56,697 bases of DNA from a virus. The stretch is from the IMG/VR virus record IMGVR_UViG_3300021141_000011, positions 1-56,697 of that record; one strand, written 5' to 3'. A model generated the notes under the pieces. The model was not told where the DNA came from. It searched no databases and was given only the letters and a program-made list of their open reading frames with translations. Made by a program: the position numbers and the translations under genes. Positions 1 through 8,469 of the stretch are shown piece after piece (the first letter of the stretch is position 1; each line of letters begins with the position of its first letter).

Positions 1-304
1 GTATGCACGGTGAATTGAAAGCATCATCCGAGTGACAGCAGTCATCTATAATAATGAGATTGTAGTTTTCTACACGGAGGCGGTTGACCGGTACCCCCTA
101 CTCAAGCTTCACATATCAACGGAACCCTAGTAACCCGATCAAGATCCAAGTCCTATAAGCATGGGGTGTATCTTCTTCACAGAGCCCAAACCATTTGTTG
201 CCTTAAGTTAGCAATTGCCTTTGACGTCCAAGTCCAGACCGGGTATCTCACCGTTCCTCAATGGAGCCGAACCAAACATTCGGCACAGTGTCGTTTGTGT
301 TGCC
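1..304. other. Left-edge stretch without an assignable gene
   Basis: I see no convincing gene, tRNA or promoter here. The 11-bp word TGTTGCCTTAA occurs at 196-206 and again at 298-308, exactly 102 bp apart; the second copy covers the stop codon of the GIY-YIG gene. A short hairpin (TGTAG, four T, CTACA) lies at about 61-74. On the minus strand a short open frame begins with ATG at 45-43 and runs off the left edge; another minus frame from about 102 to 1 reads like protein but has no start. On the plus strand a frame is open from 88 to 322 without an ATG. Any of these could be the remains or beginning of a gene, or the region could make a structured RNA; I cannot choose. Confidence 0.3.
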
Positions 305-733
305 TTAAATTTTGTTTATGATGTGTGAGCCATGTACTCTGACTGAGATATGGCCATTGTAATAATCTGCGGATTCCAATACCTTGCGATTGAACTGTTC
401 TCTAGCTTCAATGTATGAACATTGTGCTTTTGAAGTGCAATAGTAAAGTATTTCTCTGGTGAAGTTTTCGGTGCCTAGGGTGTTTACGTCAACAGTAAGA
501 TTTTCGCTTGAACCGTAGTAGTCGCGCCAATCACTGTCAATTTTGGTTCTAATTTTCTTTTTTTTCTTGATGCCGTTTTTTTGCTTGACTGTTTTGTATG
601 TGGTTTTTGAAAATTTAGCTAGTTTTTTGCCTATGTACTTGCGACCAGAAAGATTATTGGTGATCAGGTAAACAAATCCTATGCATTCTTCGGGCAGTGT
701 CTCAACTGGAGTGTTTTGATAGTGCCATGTCAT
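305..733 (-). CDS. GIY-YIG-like endonuclease (Seg-type)
   Basis: This 142-residue protein resembles the small GIY-YIG endonucleases of T4-like phages. The VYL (residues 21-23) and KYIG (32-35) strings occupy the place of the GIY...YIG pair. A basic stretch follows (about 55-64, mostly Lys), then DWRDYYGSS (68-76) and a glutamate-bearing helix (YIEAREQF, 107-114) where the family has its catalytic Glu. The family nicks or cuts DNA at a Mg2+-dependent site; phage members act as free-standing homing endonucleases or in host DNA breakdown. It is the last gene of the minus-strand operon, 33 bp after the dehydrogenase, with a poor ribosome site. There is no clear C-terminal DNA-binding domain. The family call is fairly safe; the target site is unknown. 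Confidence 0.7.
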   Translation of the reverse strand: MTWHYQNTPVETLPEECIGFVYLITNNLSGRKYIGKKLAKFSKTTYKTVKQKNGIKKKKKIRTKIDSDWRDYYGSSENLTVDVNTLGTENFTREILYYCTSKAQCSYIEAREQFNRKVLESADYYNGHISVRVHGSHIINKI

Positions 734-766
734 GCGAAAATTTGTTGTATTACCTTTGCAGTATAG

Positions 767-1351
767 TTATGCCTTGTGGTTGAGATTGCAGTAAAAAGTT
801 GCCTCTTCTAGCACTGTGTTTGAATCCACAGTGATAGCGTATTTTATAAAATTGCTTATGTCGTTTAGATTGATTCCGTTGCCTGTCCAGGATGCGCGGC
901 TACGAGTCAACTCAGTATCCAGTCTATCCAGTGTTATTAGTGTGGTTTTGAATCCCACTTGATTTTGTTTAAATGCCTGTGTACCTTGCTTGCTGGCATG
1001 CGACAAGGCAGCTTTGGCTACTCTGTAGGTTTCAAATCTGGGCTCAGGTGCAACAACGGTCTTGTTGCCCGAGCTGCCGATGTTGAAAATATGTCCTGTC
1101 TTGCCAGCAGTTTTCCACGCATCATACACTGCAAAGTACACCTGTGACTGTGCAAAATTTGCCCAGGATTCTTGCGGAGGACCGTCAAATGCATTGTTGA
1201 TAAACACATCGTAGTCTATGCTGTGGGCAGCAATTTTTTCAACATCTTTGGTGATATCCCAGCCGTTTGCTCTGCTGATGCTTTGTGCATTCAATGCAGT
1301 TGCTAGATACAACCCTAGCCCTTTGTTGCCACCTGTGATCAATGTGTTCAT
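767..1351 (-). CDS. Short-chain dehydrogenase/reductase (SDR)
   Basis: A compact 194-residue SDR. It has the glycine-rich dinucleotide motif TGGNKGLG (6-13), the NNA motif (52-54), the catalytic serine in NIGSSG (90-95) and YRVAK (Tyr109, Lys113) matching the Tyr-x-x-x-Lys pair. These signs point to an NAD(P)-dependent oxidoreductase with one Rossmann domain; classical SDRs are about 250 residues, so this is a trimmed form. The substrate cannot be read from the sequence. The start ATG overlaps the stop of the upstream radical SAM gene by 4 bp (ATGA), which supports translational coupling. That neighbour suggests a sugar or nucleotide-sugar substrate, but this is inference. Confidence 0.85.
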   Translation of the reverse strand: MNTLITGGNKGLGLYLATALNAQSISRANGWDITKDVEKIAAHSIDYDVFINNAFDGPPQESWANFAQSQVYFAVYDAWKTAGKTGHIFNIGSSGNKTVVAPEPRFETYRVAKAALSHASKQGTQAFKQNQVGFKTTLITLDRLDTELTRSRASWTGNGINLNDISNFIKYAITVDSNTVLEEATFYCNLNHKA

Positions 1352-2451
1352 CTAACGGATCCTCCTTGATCCCATACTTTTTGCAATTTTGACCCGCAAG
1401 TCATTGCGCATTCAAACAGCCTATTTTTATTGTTCCAACTGCTCACCAGATCATTCCAGAACGCATTGTTAAAAATAGCATCAAGTGAATGATGTTGTAT
1501 GCTCAAATTATCTAATCCGTATTTTTCTAAAAATTCACGAACTTGATTCTTGCCATTGACCTGGCTCAAGGCGTTTGCACCTGGCAACGAATTATTGCGG
1601 AACCTAGCATCGTACAAATTGTGATTGAAAAAATTGCAAGGTAGCACGACACCTTGTGCTGTAATCACAACTTTTTTACCTAGTAAGGAATCACATTTTA
1701 TCTCAGTTGTATCAAAATAGTCTTTGATATTTTTGTATTCACTCTTGAGCATGGGCAGGAACATCATACTACGGTTTCTGTATTCAGAATTTTCTGGAGG
1801 CTCTAGCACCTGGCTACTGTTTGATACAGGCCACTCAGACAGTTCTTCCAGAGTGTCATGATTTAAAAATCTTCCCGTTTTACGTATCAGTATATTAAAA
1901 AATCCCATGTCGTGTGCCAGTTGCTTTGCAGCCTCAACTTGATGTTCGTTGTGTTTGAACACAATAAAATTCCACTGCGCTCTACCGCCGGCATTTATAT
2001 AGGCTTGAGCATTTTCAATGACTTTGTGATATTTTACATTCTTTCTATACAGATGTAAAGTATCTTCCAGGCCGTCGATGCCAAAATCAATTTGTCCATA
2101 CCCGTTCATGATTTGTGCTATCTCTGTCCAGTACGCTGGCTCATGCACTCCTCCATTGGTATGGATATACAACCACAAGGTAGGATTTTTTCTTCTAAAA
2201 TCTCTAAGTATACCCAGGAAGTCTGGATGCATGATTGGATCACCGTAGCTGCCACAAAAGAACACTTGTCTCAATCGTTGACACAACTCGTCAGTGAATG
2301 CTGTGTCAATTACCATTCTGTCAAGATGATCCAGCGGCATAAACGGATTGAGTCCGTGCCCAAGTGAGTTTCGTGGACATTGAGGACAAGCAGCATTGCA
2401 GTAAGTTGTAATTTCCAACTGATACTCGTCAATGGTATCAAAATTAAACAT
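1348..2451 (-). CDS. Radical SAM protein with C-terminal cysteine (SPASM-like) region
   Basis: The protein of 367 residues carries the radical SAM cluster motif C18-x3-C22-x2-C25 almost at its N-terminus; these cysteines bind the [4Fe-4S] cluster that cleaves S-adenosylmethionine. The usual GGEP motif is replaced by GSYGDP. FGIDGLE follows, and a C-terminal set of cysteines (CDSLLG, VLPCNFF, ECAMTCG) suggests a SPASM or twitch auxiliary cluster. The start chosen is the ATG at 2451, which overlaps the previous stop by 8 bp; the open frame extends further upstream but only over the previous gene. It is a clear tandem paralogue of the next gene upstream (shared YRKNVK, NAQA.I.AGG and KHN.HQV). 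The substrate is unknown. Confidence 0.85.
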   Translation of the reverse strand: MFNFDTIDEYQLEITTYCNAACPQCPRNSLGHGLNPFMPLDHLDRMVIDTAFTDELCQRLRQVFFCGSYGDPIMHPDFLGILRDFRRKNPTLWLYIHTNGGVHEPAYWTEIAQIMNGYGQIDFGIDGLEDTLHLYRKNVKYHKVIENAQAYINAGGRAQWNFIVFKHNEHQVEAAKQLAHDMGFFNILIRKTGRFLNHDTLEELSEWPVSNSSQVLEPPENSEYRNRSMMFLPMLKSEYKNIKDYFDTTEIKCDSLLGKKVVITAQGVVLPCNFFNHNLYDARFRNNSLPGANALSQVNGKNQVREFLEKYGLDNLSIQHHSLDAIFNNAFWNDLVSSWNNKNRLFECAMTCGSKLQKVWDQGGSVR

Positions 2452-3310
2452 GCAGTTCAGTCTCTCTTTGCCATTGGTTACTAAAACTAGAGCCGCCATC
2501 TTTGGATCCGCATGTGTCTACACAAACAATATTGGGCTGCGGACTATTCCAGGAACTTTGCACACTGTCAAAATCTGTGACAAAATCTCGTTGTCTAGAA
2601 CCCAACCAACAGCAAGGACTCATATTACCTTGCGCATCAATGTATGCGCTTTGCTCTTGGAGTGCATGACAATTGATTTGGGCAGAAATCACTTGAGGAA
2701 GATGCCATCCTACAGGTGCTTCAAGTCTATCTGTGAATCCACGGCGGCTAATCTTGGCACGAAACCATTTGAATCCCATGTTGCGAGCAAGTTGTTCGCA
2801 CTCATCAACTTGATGTTGATTGTGCTTGTACACTAGCATATCCCAGTGTGCAGAGCCCCCAGCTTCTATAAACGCTTGTGCGTTTTGCATTAGCTTAGAC
2901 CACTTGACATTCTTTCGATACACTTCGTTTGTGCTTTCTAAACCGTCAATGCTAAACACCGCATAATCCTGGGGCTGGTTAAACATAGTGCCCAGGGCAT
3001 GCCACCATAGTGTGGTTTGCAGGCCACCGTTGCTGTTTATACCCAATGTAATGTTAGGGTTTAAATTTCTAAAATAATTGTAAATGTCCAGAGTGTGTTT
3101 TCCAGCTGCTGGATCACCATATACACCGCACATGAACATCTTGTCAAGTTGTGCAATTTGTTCGTCAGTGAAGTGTTCAAGAATCTTTGACACTGTGAGA
3201 TGATGCTGACGATCCTTGCGGAAGTTGAGATCAGTTTCTCTGGCACACAGGGCACAGGCGGCCTGACACACGTCCGTGGGTTCCAAATGTAGGACTTGAA
3301 TACTACGCAA
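2444..3310 (-). CDS. Radical SAM protein, tandem paralogue of its neighbour
   Basis: About 288 residues with the radical SAM motif C-QAA-C-AL-C at residues 15-22, GVYGDP in place of GGEP, FSIDGLES, and C-terminal cysteines (SPCCWLG, VCVDTCGSK) that could hold an auxiliary iron-sulfur cluster. No ATG lies ahead of the cluster motif. The TTG at 3310 sits 6 nt after GAGG and is the best start; another in-frame TTG at 3316 directly abuts GAGG and is less likely. The start overlaps the end of gp46, so it is probably co-translated. It aligns along its length with the radical SAM protein downstream and is about 80 residues shorter, mainly near the C-terminus. Function unknown. Confidence 0.82.
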   Translation of the reverse strand: MRSIQVLHLEPTDVCQAACALCARETDLNFRKDRQHHLTVSKILEHFTDEQIAQLDKMFMCGVYGDPAAGKHTLDIYNYFRNLNPNITLGINSNGGLQTTLWWHALGTMFNQPQDYAVFSIDGLESTNEVYRKNVKWSKLMQNAQAFIEAGGSAHWDMLVYKHNQHQVDECEQLARNMGFKWFRAKISRRGFTDRLEAPVGWHLPQVISAQINCHALQEQSAYIDAQGNMSPCCWLGSRQRDFVTDFDSVQSSWNSPQPNIVCVDTCGSKDGGSSFSNQWQRETELHV

Positions 3311-5384
3311 GTTCAACCTCGGTGTTGTAGTTTGTGAATCCGTTTTCCTTCACAACCTTGAGGATGTTTTCTACTCGTCCACTCAGTTCATCTCTATGAC
3401 TCACAAGCCAGATACTCTTGTGGCGTTCACGACTCATGCGTTTGAGCAGGGCCAGCGCATTCTCTACACCTGCTGTGTCCAGGCCATTGTCAATCAGTTC
3501 ATCTACAAACAACAGGTTGATTGGTGAGTACAGGCTTTCCCAAACGTCGCGGAATGCAAAGTTTAAACTCAAGATCAGTCTGGTGCGTTCACCTCTGCTG
3601 AGATTGTCAAAGTCCAGTTCACGACCCAGTTCTTCAATGCTGACACTGAGATCGTTTTGAAACTTCACAGTGTGCGGCAACCCAATGCGATCCAGATAGT
3701 GCGTGAGCCTTGCGTTGAGATAACTTAGATTCTGATCAATAATCTTTTTGCGAACAAAACTGTCCTTGCTGGTCAGCAGTTTAAGCAGGAAGTCCTGATG
3801 CTCTTGCAGTCGATTGAGATCGTTTAGTGCATCATAACTCACAATCTGCAGAGCCTGATCTGTCATGTCGTCGATCTGATCAGTGTAAGGATCAGATTCG
3901 GCTGTCTTGGTTGTGATCTGTTGCAACAGATTAGCAACCTGACTCATGTGTGTGACGGCCTTGGCTTCGGTGTCGTAATGAGTAACTGGTTGAGCACCCA
4001 GCACAACCTCAGTGTATTCCAAAATCTGTTCAGCATAAGGATCAAGTTCCAAAAGTTTGGTATCAATTTGCTTTTGAATATTTTCCAACTCGCTTGAATG
4101 TCTAATAGCTTCTGCTTCAGTACGGTAGTGTGTAACAGGCTTTGCACCTAACACGCCTAGTGCAGACAGTGCTGCGGCGTGTTCGATCAGCTGACTGTTT
4201 GTGGCCAAGATCTGTAGTTCAGCTTCTTGCAGGGTCTTGCGTTTGGCTTCCAGTACTGCTTCGTGACTTCCGTCGTGGAACTCTTGTCCACAAGCATAGC
4301 ATTTGTGTGCTTCTAGTTCAGCAATCTCTGCAGCTAGTTTGGCAATAGAGGTTTGCTCTCGAATCTCATCAGACTTGCAACGAGCAATCAGCTTTTCAAG
4401 ATCTGCTGTGTTCTTGGACTGGTGTGTGTAAGCAGTCAGAGCAGTGTGCGCTGCCAGTTCGGCCTCAATGTCAATGTGACTTAGTAGATCATAGTTGGCT
4501 CGAAATTCAGCCACATCTCGAAATTGTTTTTGTCTCCAGGCTGTAGATCTAGCCACCAAGGCAGTGTGAGCATCCTGCGCTGTCTTTTGTTGACTGTAGA
4601 CAGCAAGATCTCGATGTGCCAGCAATTCAGCTTCAATGTTGATCTGTGTTAGGTCAGCATACTGTGTGGCAAGATATTCAAGATCGCTGTCTTGCTTTTT
4701 TTGCCATAACACTCGTCGACGCCGGAGACTTTCAATCTGTTCTGCAATACGACTGTTGGCTTCAACTACTGCTCTGATTCTAAATTCTTCTTGAGATACA
4801 GCATCCTTGGTGCCTCTGGCCAGTTCCTTGATTGCATCAGCACGTTCACTCAGCAGGGTAATGCCCAACAACTGTTCAATAATGGTTCGTTGATCATTGG
4901 CTTTTAGACCCAGGAACGGTTCAGTGTAGGTATTGAGAGCCACAACATGTTTGAACATGTCGTGACTCATGTTCATGATACGTTCCACAGCGTCTTGAGT
5001 TTCTCTGGAATCACCTTGTGCTTCGTCTGTGGCCACAGTGGCTTCGTTGTTCACATAGAATTTCAGTACGTTGGGTTTGCGACCGCGCTCAATTCTATAC
5101 TCTGCACCGTTGACTGCAAACTCCAGGCTGACCAACATGTTTTTGCCGTTGGTCTTGTTGACCAGATTATCCTTGCGGATGTTTGACAGAGCATTACCAT
5201 ACAAGGCATAGCTGAGTGCATTGATAATTGTGGTCTTGCCTGTGCCGTTGCGTGATCCGTCGCCGCCTAGGTCAAGATTTTCGCCCAGCACCAGGGTAAT
5301 GTCTTTGCGGTCAAAGTTGATGGCCTGTGTGGCAGCCCCCACACTCATGAAGTTTCGAACAGTGAGATTTTTTATTGATATCAT
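3303..5384 (-). CDS. gp46: Recombination endonuclease subunit gp46 (Rad50-like ATPase)
   Basis: SMC/Rad50-type ATPase that works with gp47 in resecting DNA ends for phage recombination-dependent replication. The Walker A motif is GSRNGTGKTT (43-52), the zinc hook is CYAC (Cys362, Cys365), the ABC signature is LSRGER (595-600) and Walker B is LLFVDEL (624-630). Long coiled coils run from about 180 to 360 and 370 to 545. At 693 residues it is well over the T4 protein (about 560). The surplus is explained by internal duplications in both arms: residues 225-262 resemble 281-318 (offset 56), and 411-460 resemble 461-510 (offset 50). It starts in a 4-bp ATGA overlap with gp47, which couples the two subunits. 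Confidence 0.95.
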   Translation of the reverse strand: MISIKNLTVRNFMSVGAATQAINFDRKDITLVLGENLDLGGDGSRNGTGKTTIINALSYALYGNALSNIRKDNLVNKTNGKNMLVSLEFAVNGAEYRIERGRKPNVLKFYVNNEATVATDEAQGDSRETQDAVERIMNMSHDMFKHVVALNTYTEPFLGLKANDQRTIIEQLLGITLLSERADAIKELARGTKDAVSQEEFRIRAVVEANSRIAEQIESLRRRRVLWQKKQDSDLEYLATQYADLTQINIEAELLAHRDLAVYSQQKTAQDAHTALVARSTAWRQKQFRDVAEFRANYDLLSHIDIEAELAAHTALTAYTHQSKNTADLEKLIARCKSDEIREQTSIAKLAAEIAELEAHKCYACGQEFHDGSHEAVLEAKRKTLQEAELQILATNSQLIEHAAALSALGVLGAKPVTHYRTEAEAIRHSSELENIQKQIDTKLLELDPYAEQILEYTEVVLGAQPVTHYDTEAKAVTHMSQVANLLQQITTKTAESDPYTDQIDDMTDQALQIVSYDALNDLNRLQEHQDFLLKLLTSKDSFVRKKIIDQNLSYLNARLTHYLDRIGLPHTVKFQNDLSVSIEELGRELDFDNLSRGERTRLILSLNFAFRDVWESLYSPINLLFVDELIDNGLDTAGVENALALLKRMSRERHKSIWLVSHRDELSGRVENILKVVKENGFTNYNTEVELA
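3855..4154 (-). repeat. Internal duplication in gp46 descending coiled coil
   Basis: Codes for gp46 residues 411-510. VLGAKPVTHYRTEAEA (411-426) recurs as VLGAQPVTHYDTEAKA (461-476), and LDPYAEQI (447-454) recurs as SDPYTDQI (497-504), an exact 50-residue period. It lies after the zinc hook, opposite the other duplicated arm. Confidence 0.82.
4377..4712 (-). repeat. Internal duplication in gp46 ascending coiled coil
   Basis: Codes for gp46 residues 225-336. The segment around QINIEAELLAH (248-257) recurs as HIDIEAELAAH (303-313) at an offset of 56 residues, and the preceding W.QKQ..D motif is repeated as well. This is seen directly in the protein; the DNA copies have diverged, so the duplication is old. 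Confidence 0.75.
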
Positions 5385-6397
5385 AAGTTTTGATAAATCT
5401 TCAACAGCAGTTTGTTATCGTAGAATTCGGATTCAATGTTGGTAATCTGGTCTGTGACAATTTGATCCACTGATTCAAACTTGATCTCACCAGGCGACAT
5501 GTCGGTGTCTACCGAACTAGACTTGTTGGGTATCAGAGCCATCTCTCTAAGTCCGTAGTCTTTGATAAACGTTTCTTTGATAAAGTTGGCTTCTTCGTAT
5601 GAAATCTCAATGTCTAACTGCACACGCACATGCATGCCTGGCGCCAGGATAGTGGCAGCATTGTCAATGATGTTGCTGAGACCAAACACACGATATCTGG
5701 GCTGATCTGGCCAGGCATGGAACTCGGGCTCCTTGTCCCATTCTAGAATCATCATGCCGCGATCATCGTCGCCGGCATCTGCATAGTTGTGCGGAAAACA
5801 ATTGCCAATGTAGGTAATGTTCTTTTTGGTCTGCCGCTTGTGAAAGTGTCCAGTGAACACATGTTCAAAGCCGGTGAAGTGTTCCCGTTGCACTTCGCCA
5901 TGATCGGGCATTTCAATTTGTGCATTCATCAAGTAACCGGGCAGCTCAAAGTGCCCAAACATGTACTTGCCCGTTAGTTTGGGTATGCGTTTATGATCAT
6001 CTCCACATAGCCAAGGGGCAATAGTGACATTACCGTGGCTAACCCAATCATTGCAGATTTCCACATTAGGGAGGTGCTTTGCCCACTCCACGCTTTGAAT
6101 GTCACGTTTATCGCGATAATATAAATCGTGGTTACCAGGAATAAAATACACACGTTGAAAATTAGCATTCATGTGCTCCAGTGCTTGTAGGCTGTAGTTG
6201 AGTGTGACAATGTTGAGACTGGCACGGTTGTTGTGCCAGTCACCCAGAAACATGCAGGTTTCGCAACCTTGTTCCATGGCCTTGGCCGTGGCCCACTTCA
6301 CAAAGTTCAGGCAGTCCTCATTGTGTTGAGTGCTGTTGCTCTTGAGTCCAAAATGTATGTCCGTGAAGACCGCAGCTTTGCGAAATAGATTTGTCAT
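5381..6397 (-). CDS. gp47: Recombination endonuclease subunit gp47 (Mre11-like)
   Basis: A 338-residue metallophosphoesterase of the Mre11/SbcD type, close to the T4 length. The metal-binding motifs are all present and in order: DIH (13-15), GDWHNN (about 52), GNHD (about 88) and GHFH (about 190). It forms the nuclease half of the gp46/gp47 complex, which processes double-strand ends to load the phage recombinase. It follows the radical SAM gene after a 9-bp gap and overlaps gp46 by 4 bp. In T4 relatives gp47 and gp46 are also adjacent, so the pair is conserved and only the upstream neighbour is unusual. Confidence 0.95.
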   Translation of the reverse strand: MTNLFRKAAVFTDIHFGLKSNSTQHNEDCLNFVKWATAKAMEQGCETCMFLGDWHNNRASLNIVTLNYSLQALEHMNANFQRVYFIPGNHDLYYRDKRDIQSVEWAKHLPNVEICNDWVSHGNVTIAPWLCGDDHKRIPKLTGKYMFGHFELPGYLMNAQIEMPDHGEVQREHFTGFEHVFTGHFHKRQTKKNITYIGNCFPHNYADAGDDDRGMMILEWDKEPEFHAWPDQPRYRVFGLSNIIDNAATILAPGMHVRVQLDIEISYEEANFIKETFIKDYGLREMALIPNKSSSVDTDMSPGEIKFESVDQIVTDQITNIESEFYDNKLLLKIYQNL

Positions 6398-6406
6398 TAA
6401 TACAGT

Positions 6407-7564
6407 TTACAGGTATTCTTCTACTAAGTCGAGTATATTGGGCCAAAGATCTTGAAATTTTTGATGATTGTATTGATCATACTGGATTATTTGATCATTG
6501 AACATTTTCAAAGTGACTAATGCTGGTTCCTTGGATTTGGTCAATCGATTGAATGTGGCATCTATTCCTTGTATAGGATAAAAATCTCTATCTTCGGGAT
6601 GTAAGTTTTCAAAATGCCATTCACTGGCTGCCTTGAGCTCGTATGCGGCTTTTTTGCGAATAGACTCTGGCATGTTAAACACATCCATGCTATAGTTGTC
6701 GATAATCGGAAACATGTTGATTTTTTTGATTCCAGCCTGATGAAAAGTTTTTATAGTTTCTACAATGTCAAATGCACTAAACATACTATAGACAAAATTG
6801 ATAGAGACTGTGTCGGGCCAATGTTGCACCAGATATTGTAAGTTGTCTTCAATTAGAGACCACTTGCCCATATTTCGAACATATTCAAATTTTGCACCAG
6901 TGTTTTCTAAACTCACATTCCACTTGGTGTTTGATCTAGGTCTGCTCAATAATCGTGGCGTGCATGGCAGCTCGGACAATTTGTAACTGAGATTGGTTAT
7001 GATGCTGATTTTGCATTGGTCAGATAAATTATCAATCAATTTGTAGTTTTGTTTCATCAACATGGGTTCACCACCTACTAACATAATCTCATCTATCTCT
7101 GTACTCCGGCTCAATATCCATTGCAGTAGATCGTCTTGGTACGGCTTGATCACCAAACTGCGTTTGATGTTGAGCCGATCTTGCCATACGCTGCTGAAAG
7201 TGGGATTACAATACACACATCCAAGATTACAGGCGTTGTTCCACCTTATATCCAAACATTTTAGATTCAGTTGATCTTCAACAAAATCAGGATAGAATAA
7301 ATTGTAGTGTTCTTTAAGAGTAGCTAGCCCTGACTGAGTTTCAGACTCAATACAAGTTTGACAATTTTTTTGGTCAGGTTTACCGGATAACATATTTTGT
7401 TGTATCTCTTTGAGCGACTGAGATTTTAATATCTCCTGGATGCCGGTCTCATTAAGATTCCCTAGCGAAGTGCCGCCAACACAGCAAGTTCGAACATGAC
7501 CATCTTCTCGAACAGTCAATCCTGTCCAGGGTGCAGTGCAAAAAACTTTTGCCATGTGATTCAT
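6407..7564 (-). CDS. Radical SAM protein with N-terminal twitch-like cysteine module
   Basis: 385 residues in two parts. The N-terminal module has C9, C27-C28 and C68-x2-C71, a spacing shared with several radical SAM proteins near the right end of the window; it probably binds an auxiliary [4Fe-4S] cluster. The radical SAM core follows with CNLGCVYC (Cys112, 116, 119) and LVGGEPML. The start is the ATG at 7564, in a 4-bp overlap with the gp55 stop; a second Met three codons later is possible. It sits between the late sigma factor and the gp47/gp46 nuclease pair. The substrate is unknown; family members with a twitch or SPASM part modify peptides, proteins or sugars. Confidence 0.88.
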   Translation of the reverse strand: MNHMAKVFCTAPWTGLTVREDGHVRTCCVGGTSLGNLNETGIQEILKSQSLKEIQQNMLSGKPDQKNCQTCIESETQSGLATLKEHYNLFYPDFVEDQLNLKCLDIRWNNACNLGCVYCNPTFSSVWQDRLNIKRSLVIKPYQDDLLQWILSRSTEIDEIMLVGGEPMLMKQNYKLIDNLSDQCKISIITNLSYKLSELPCTPRLLSRPRSNTKWNVSLENTGAKFEYVRNMGKWSLIEDNLQYLVQHWPDTVSINFVYSMFSAFDIVETIKTFHQAGIKKINMFPIIDNYSMDVFNMPESIRKKAAYELKAASEWHFENLHPEDRDFYPIQGIDATFNRLTKSKEPALVTLKMFNDQIIQYDQYNHQKFQDLWPNILDLVEEYL

Positions 7565-8469
7565 TCGTCTACACTGTAAGTTGTAATTGTAACCGGACCG
7601 CTCAGGGCTGCCATTGAGTGCTTGCCAGAATTCTGTCGCGTCCAGCTAGGGTTGAGTCCGTTCATCTCTAGAATATCATCACGAATGTTTTGACTTTTCT
7701 TTTCAATGTTCAGGATACGAGTAAAGCTATTGGTAATAGCGGCAGTATAATACGCAAAAGGATTCTGCGATTTTGATTCATCAAATTGCAGTCCGATTTG
7801 ACTGAGTTGTAACAAGGCTTGTCCACGCATTTCTTCATTGTAGGTGTATCCTCTCCAGTTTGATCTTGTGGCATAACGTTCACACAGTTTCATGAACATC
7901 ATGGCCAATTTTCTAGTCATGTCACCGTGATCCTTGGAAAACTCTCCGGTTTCAAGATCGCCTTTCCAGTGGCTCTTGCCCACCAGGAACGGCACCTTGG
8001 CGTCGTCTATACGATAGTGAAAAAACGGAGGAAAGTTCACTCGAATATGTGTGGGATCCAACATTGGTGCATCAATCAGATCAGCTAGCGGATCTTCGAC
8101 CACTTCGTCTATCTCTAATAAATCTTCTAGTTTGCTGCGCTTTTTTGCTTCGGCCTTGGTGATTTTCTTGGGTGCCATGGGTACGTGTTCCCAGGTCATG
8201 ATTCGAAACACAATGTCTGTGTTGGGTATTTTTTTTGGATCAAGTATCTCACCAGTTTCACGTTTGATACGATCAGCACGATTTCTACGGGCTTCCGCTA
8301 TGGTTTTTTGATTGATCTTGCTCAGACTTGGCAGAATAATATCGCACTGGTGATCTAGATCAGGATCTCTATAGGCACAGTAGTTTTTTTTGCTGGAATG
8401 AATCTCTTTGAGAATGTCTCTGTTGTTGAGATAATTGGTTTTTGGTGTGGTCCTTGCGATGATTGCCAT
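7561..8469 (-). CDS. gp55: Late-transcription sigma factor gp55, long form
   Basis: Related to T4 gp55, the sigma-like subunit that directs host RNA polymerase to TATAAATA-type late promoters. NYLNNRDIL (12-20) matches the T4 N-terminus, and RGYTYNEEM (206-214), FDESKSQNPFAYYT (229-242) and RILNIEKK (251-258) match the conserved helical core. At 302 residues it is much longer than T4 gp55 (185). Residues about 25-185 are extra, with a charged region (IAEARRNRADRIKR, 57-70) and an acidic stretch (115-130). It is the first gene of the minus operon, preceded by AAGGA and a strong sigma70-like promoter, so it would be made early. Its likely targets, GGTAAATAA boxes, lie ahead of the structural genes. 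Confidence 0.8.
   Translation of the reverse strand: MAIIARTTPKTNYLNNRDILKEIHSSKKNYCAYRDPDLDHQCDIILPSLSKINQKTIAEARRNRADRIKRETGEILDPKKIPNTDIVFRIMTWEHVPMAPKKITKAEAKKRSKLEDLLEIDEVVEDPLADLIDAPMLDPTHIRVNFPPFFHYRIDDAKVPFLVGKSHWKGDLETGEFSKDHGDMTRKLAMMFMKLCERYATRSNWRGYTYNEEMRGQALLQLSQIGLQFDESKSQNPFAYYTAAITNSFTRILNIEKKSQNIRDDILEMNGLNPSWTRQNSGKHSMAALSGPVTITTYSVDE

Noticed and set aside
1-45. Minus-strand ORF starting with ATG at 45 and leaving the left edge
   Set aside because: Only 15 codons are visible, with no clear Shine-Dalgarno. It may be a real gene start but cannot be supported from this window.
88-322. Plus-strand open frame at the left edge
   Set aside because: No ATG, it overlaps the GIY-YIG gene on the other strand and has no recognisable motif.
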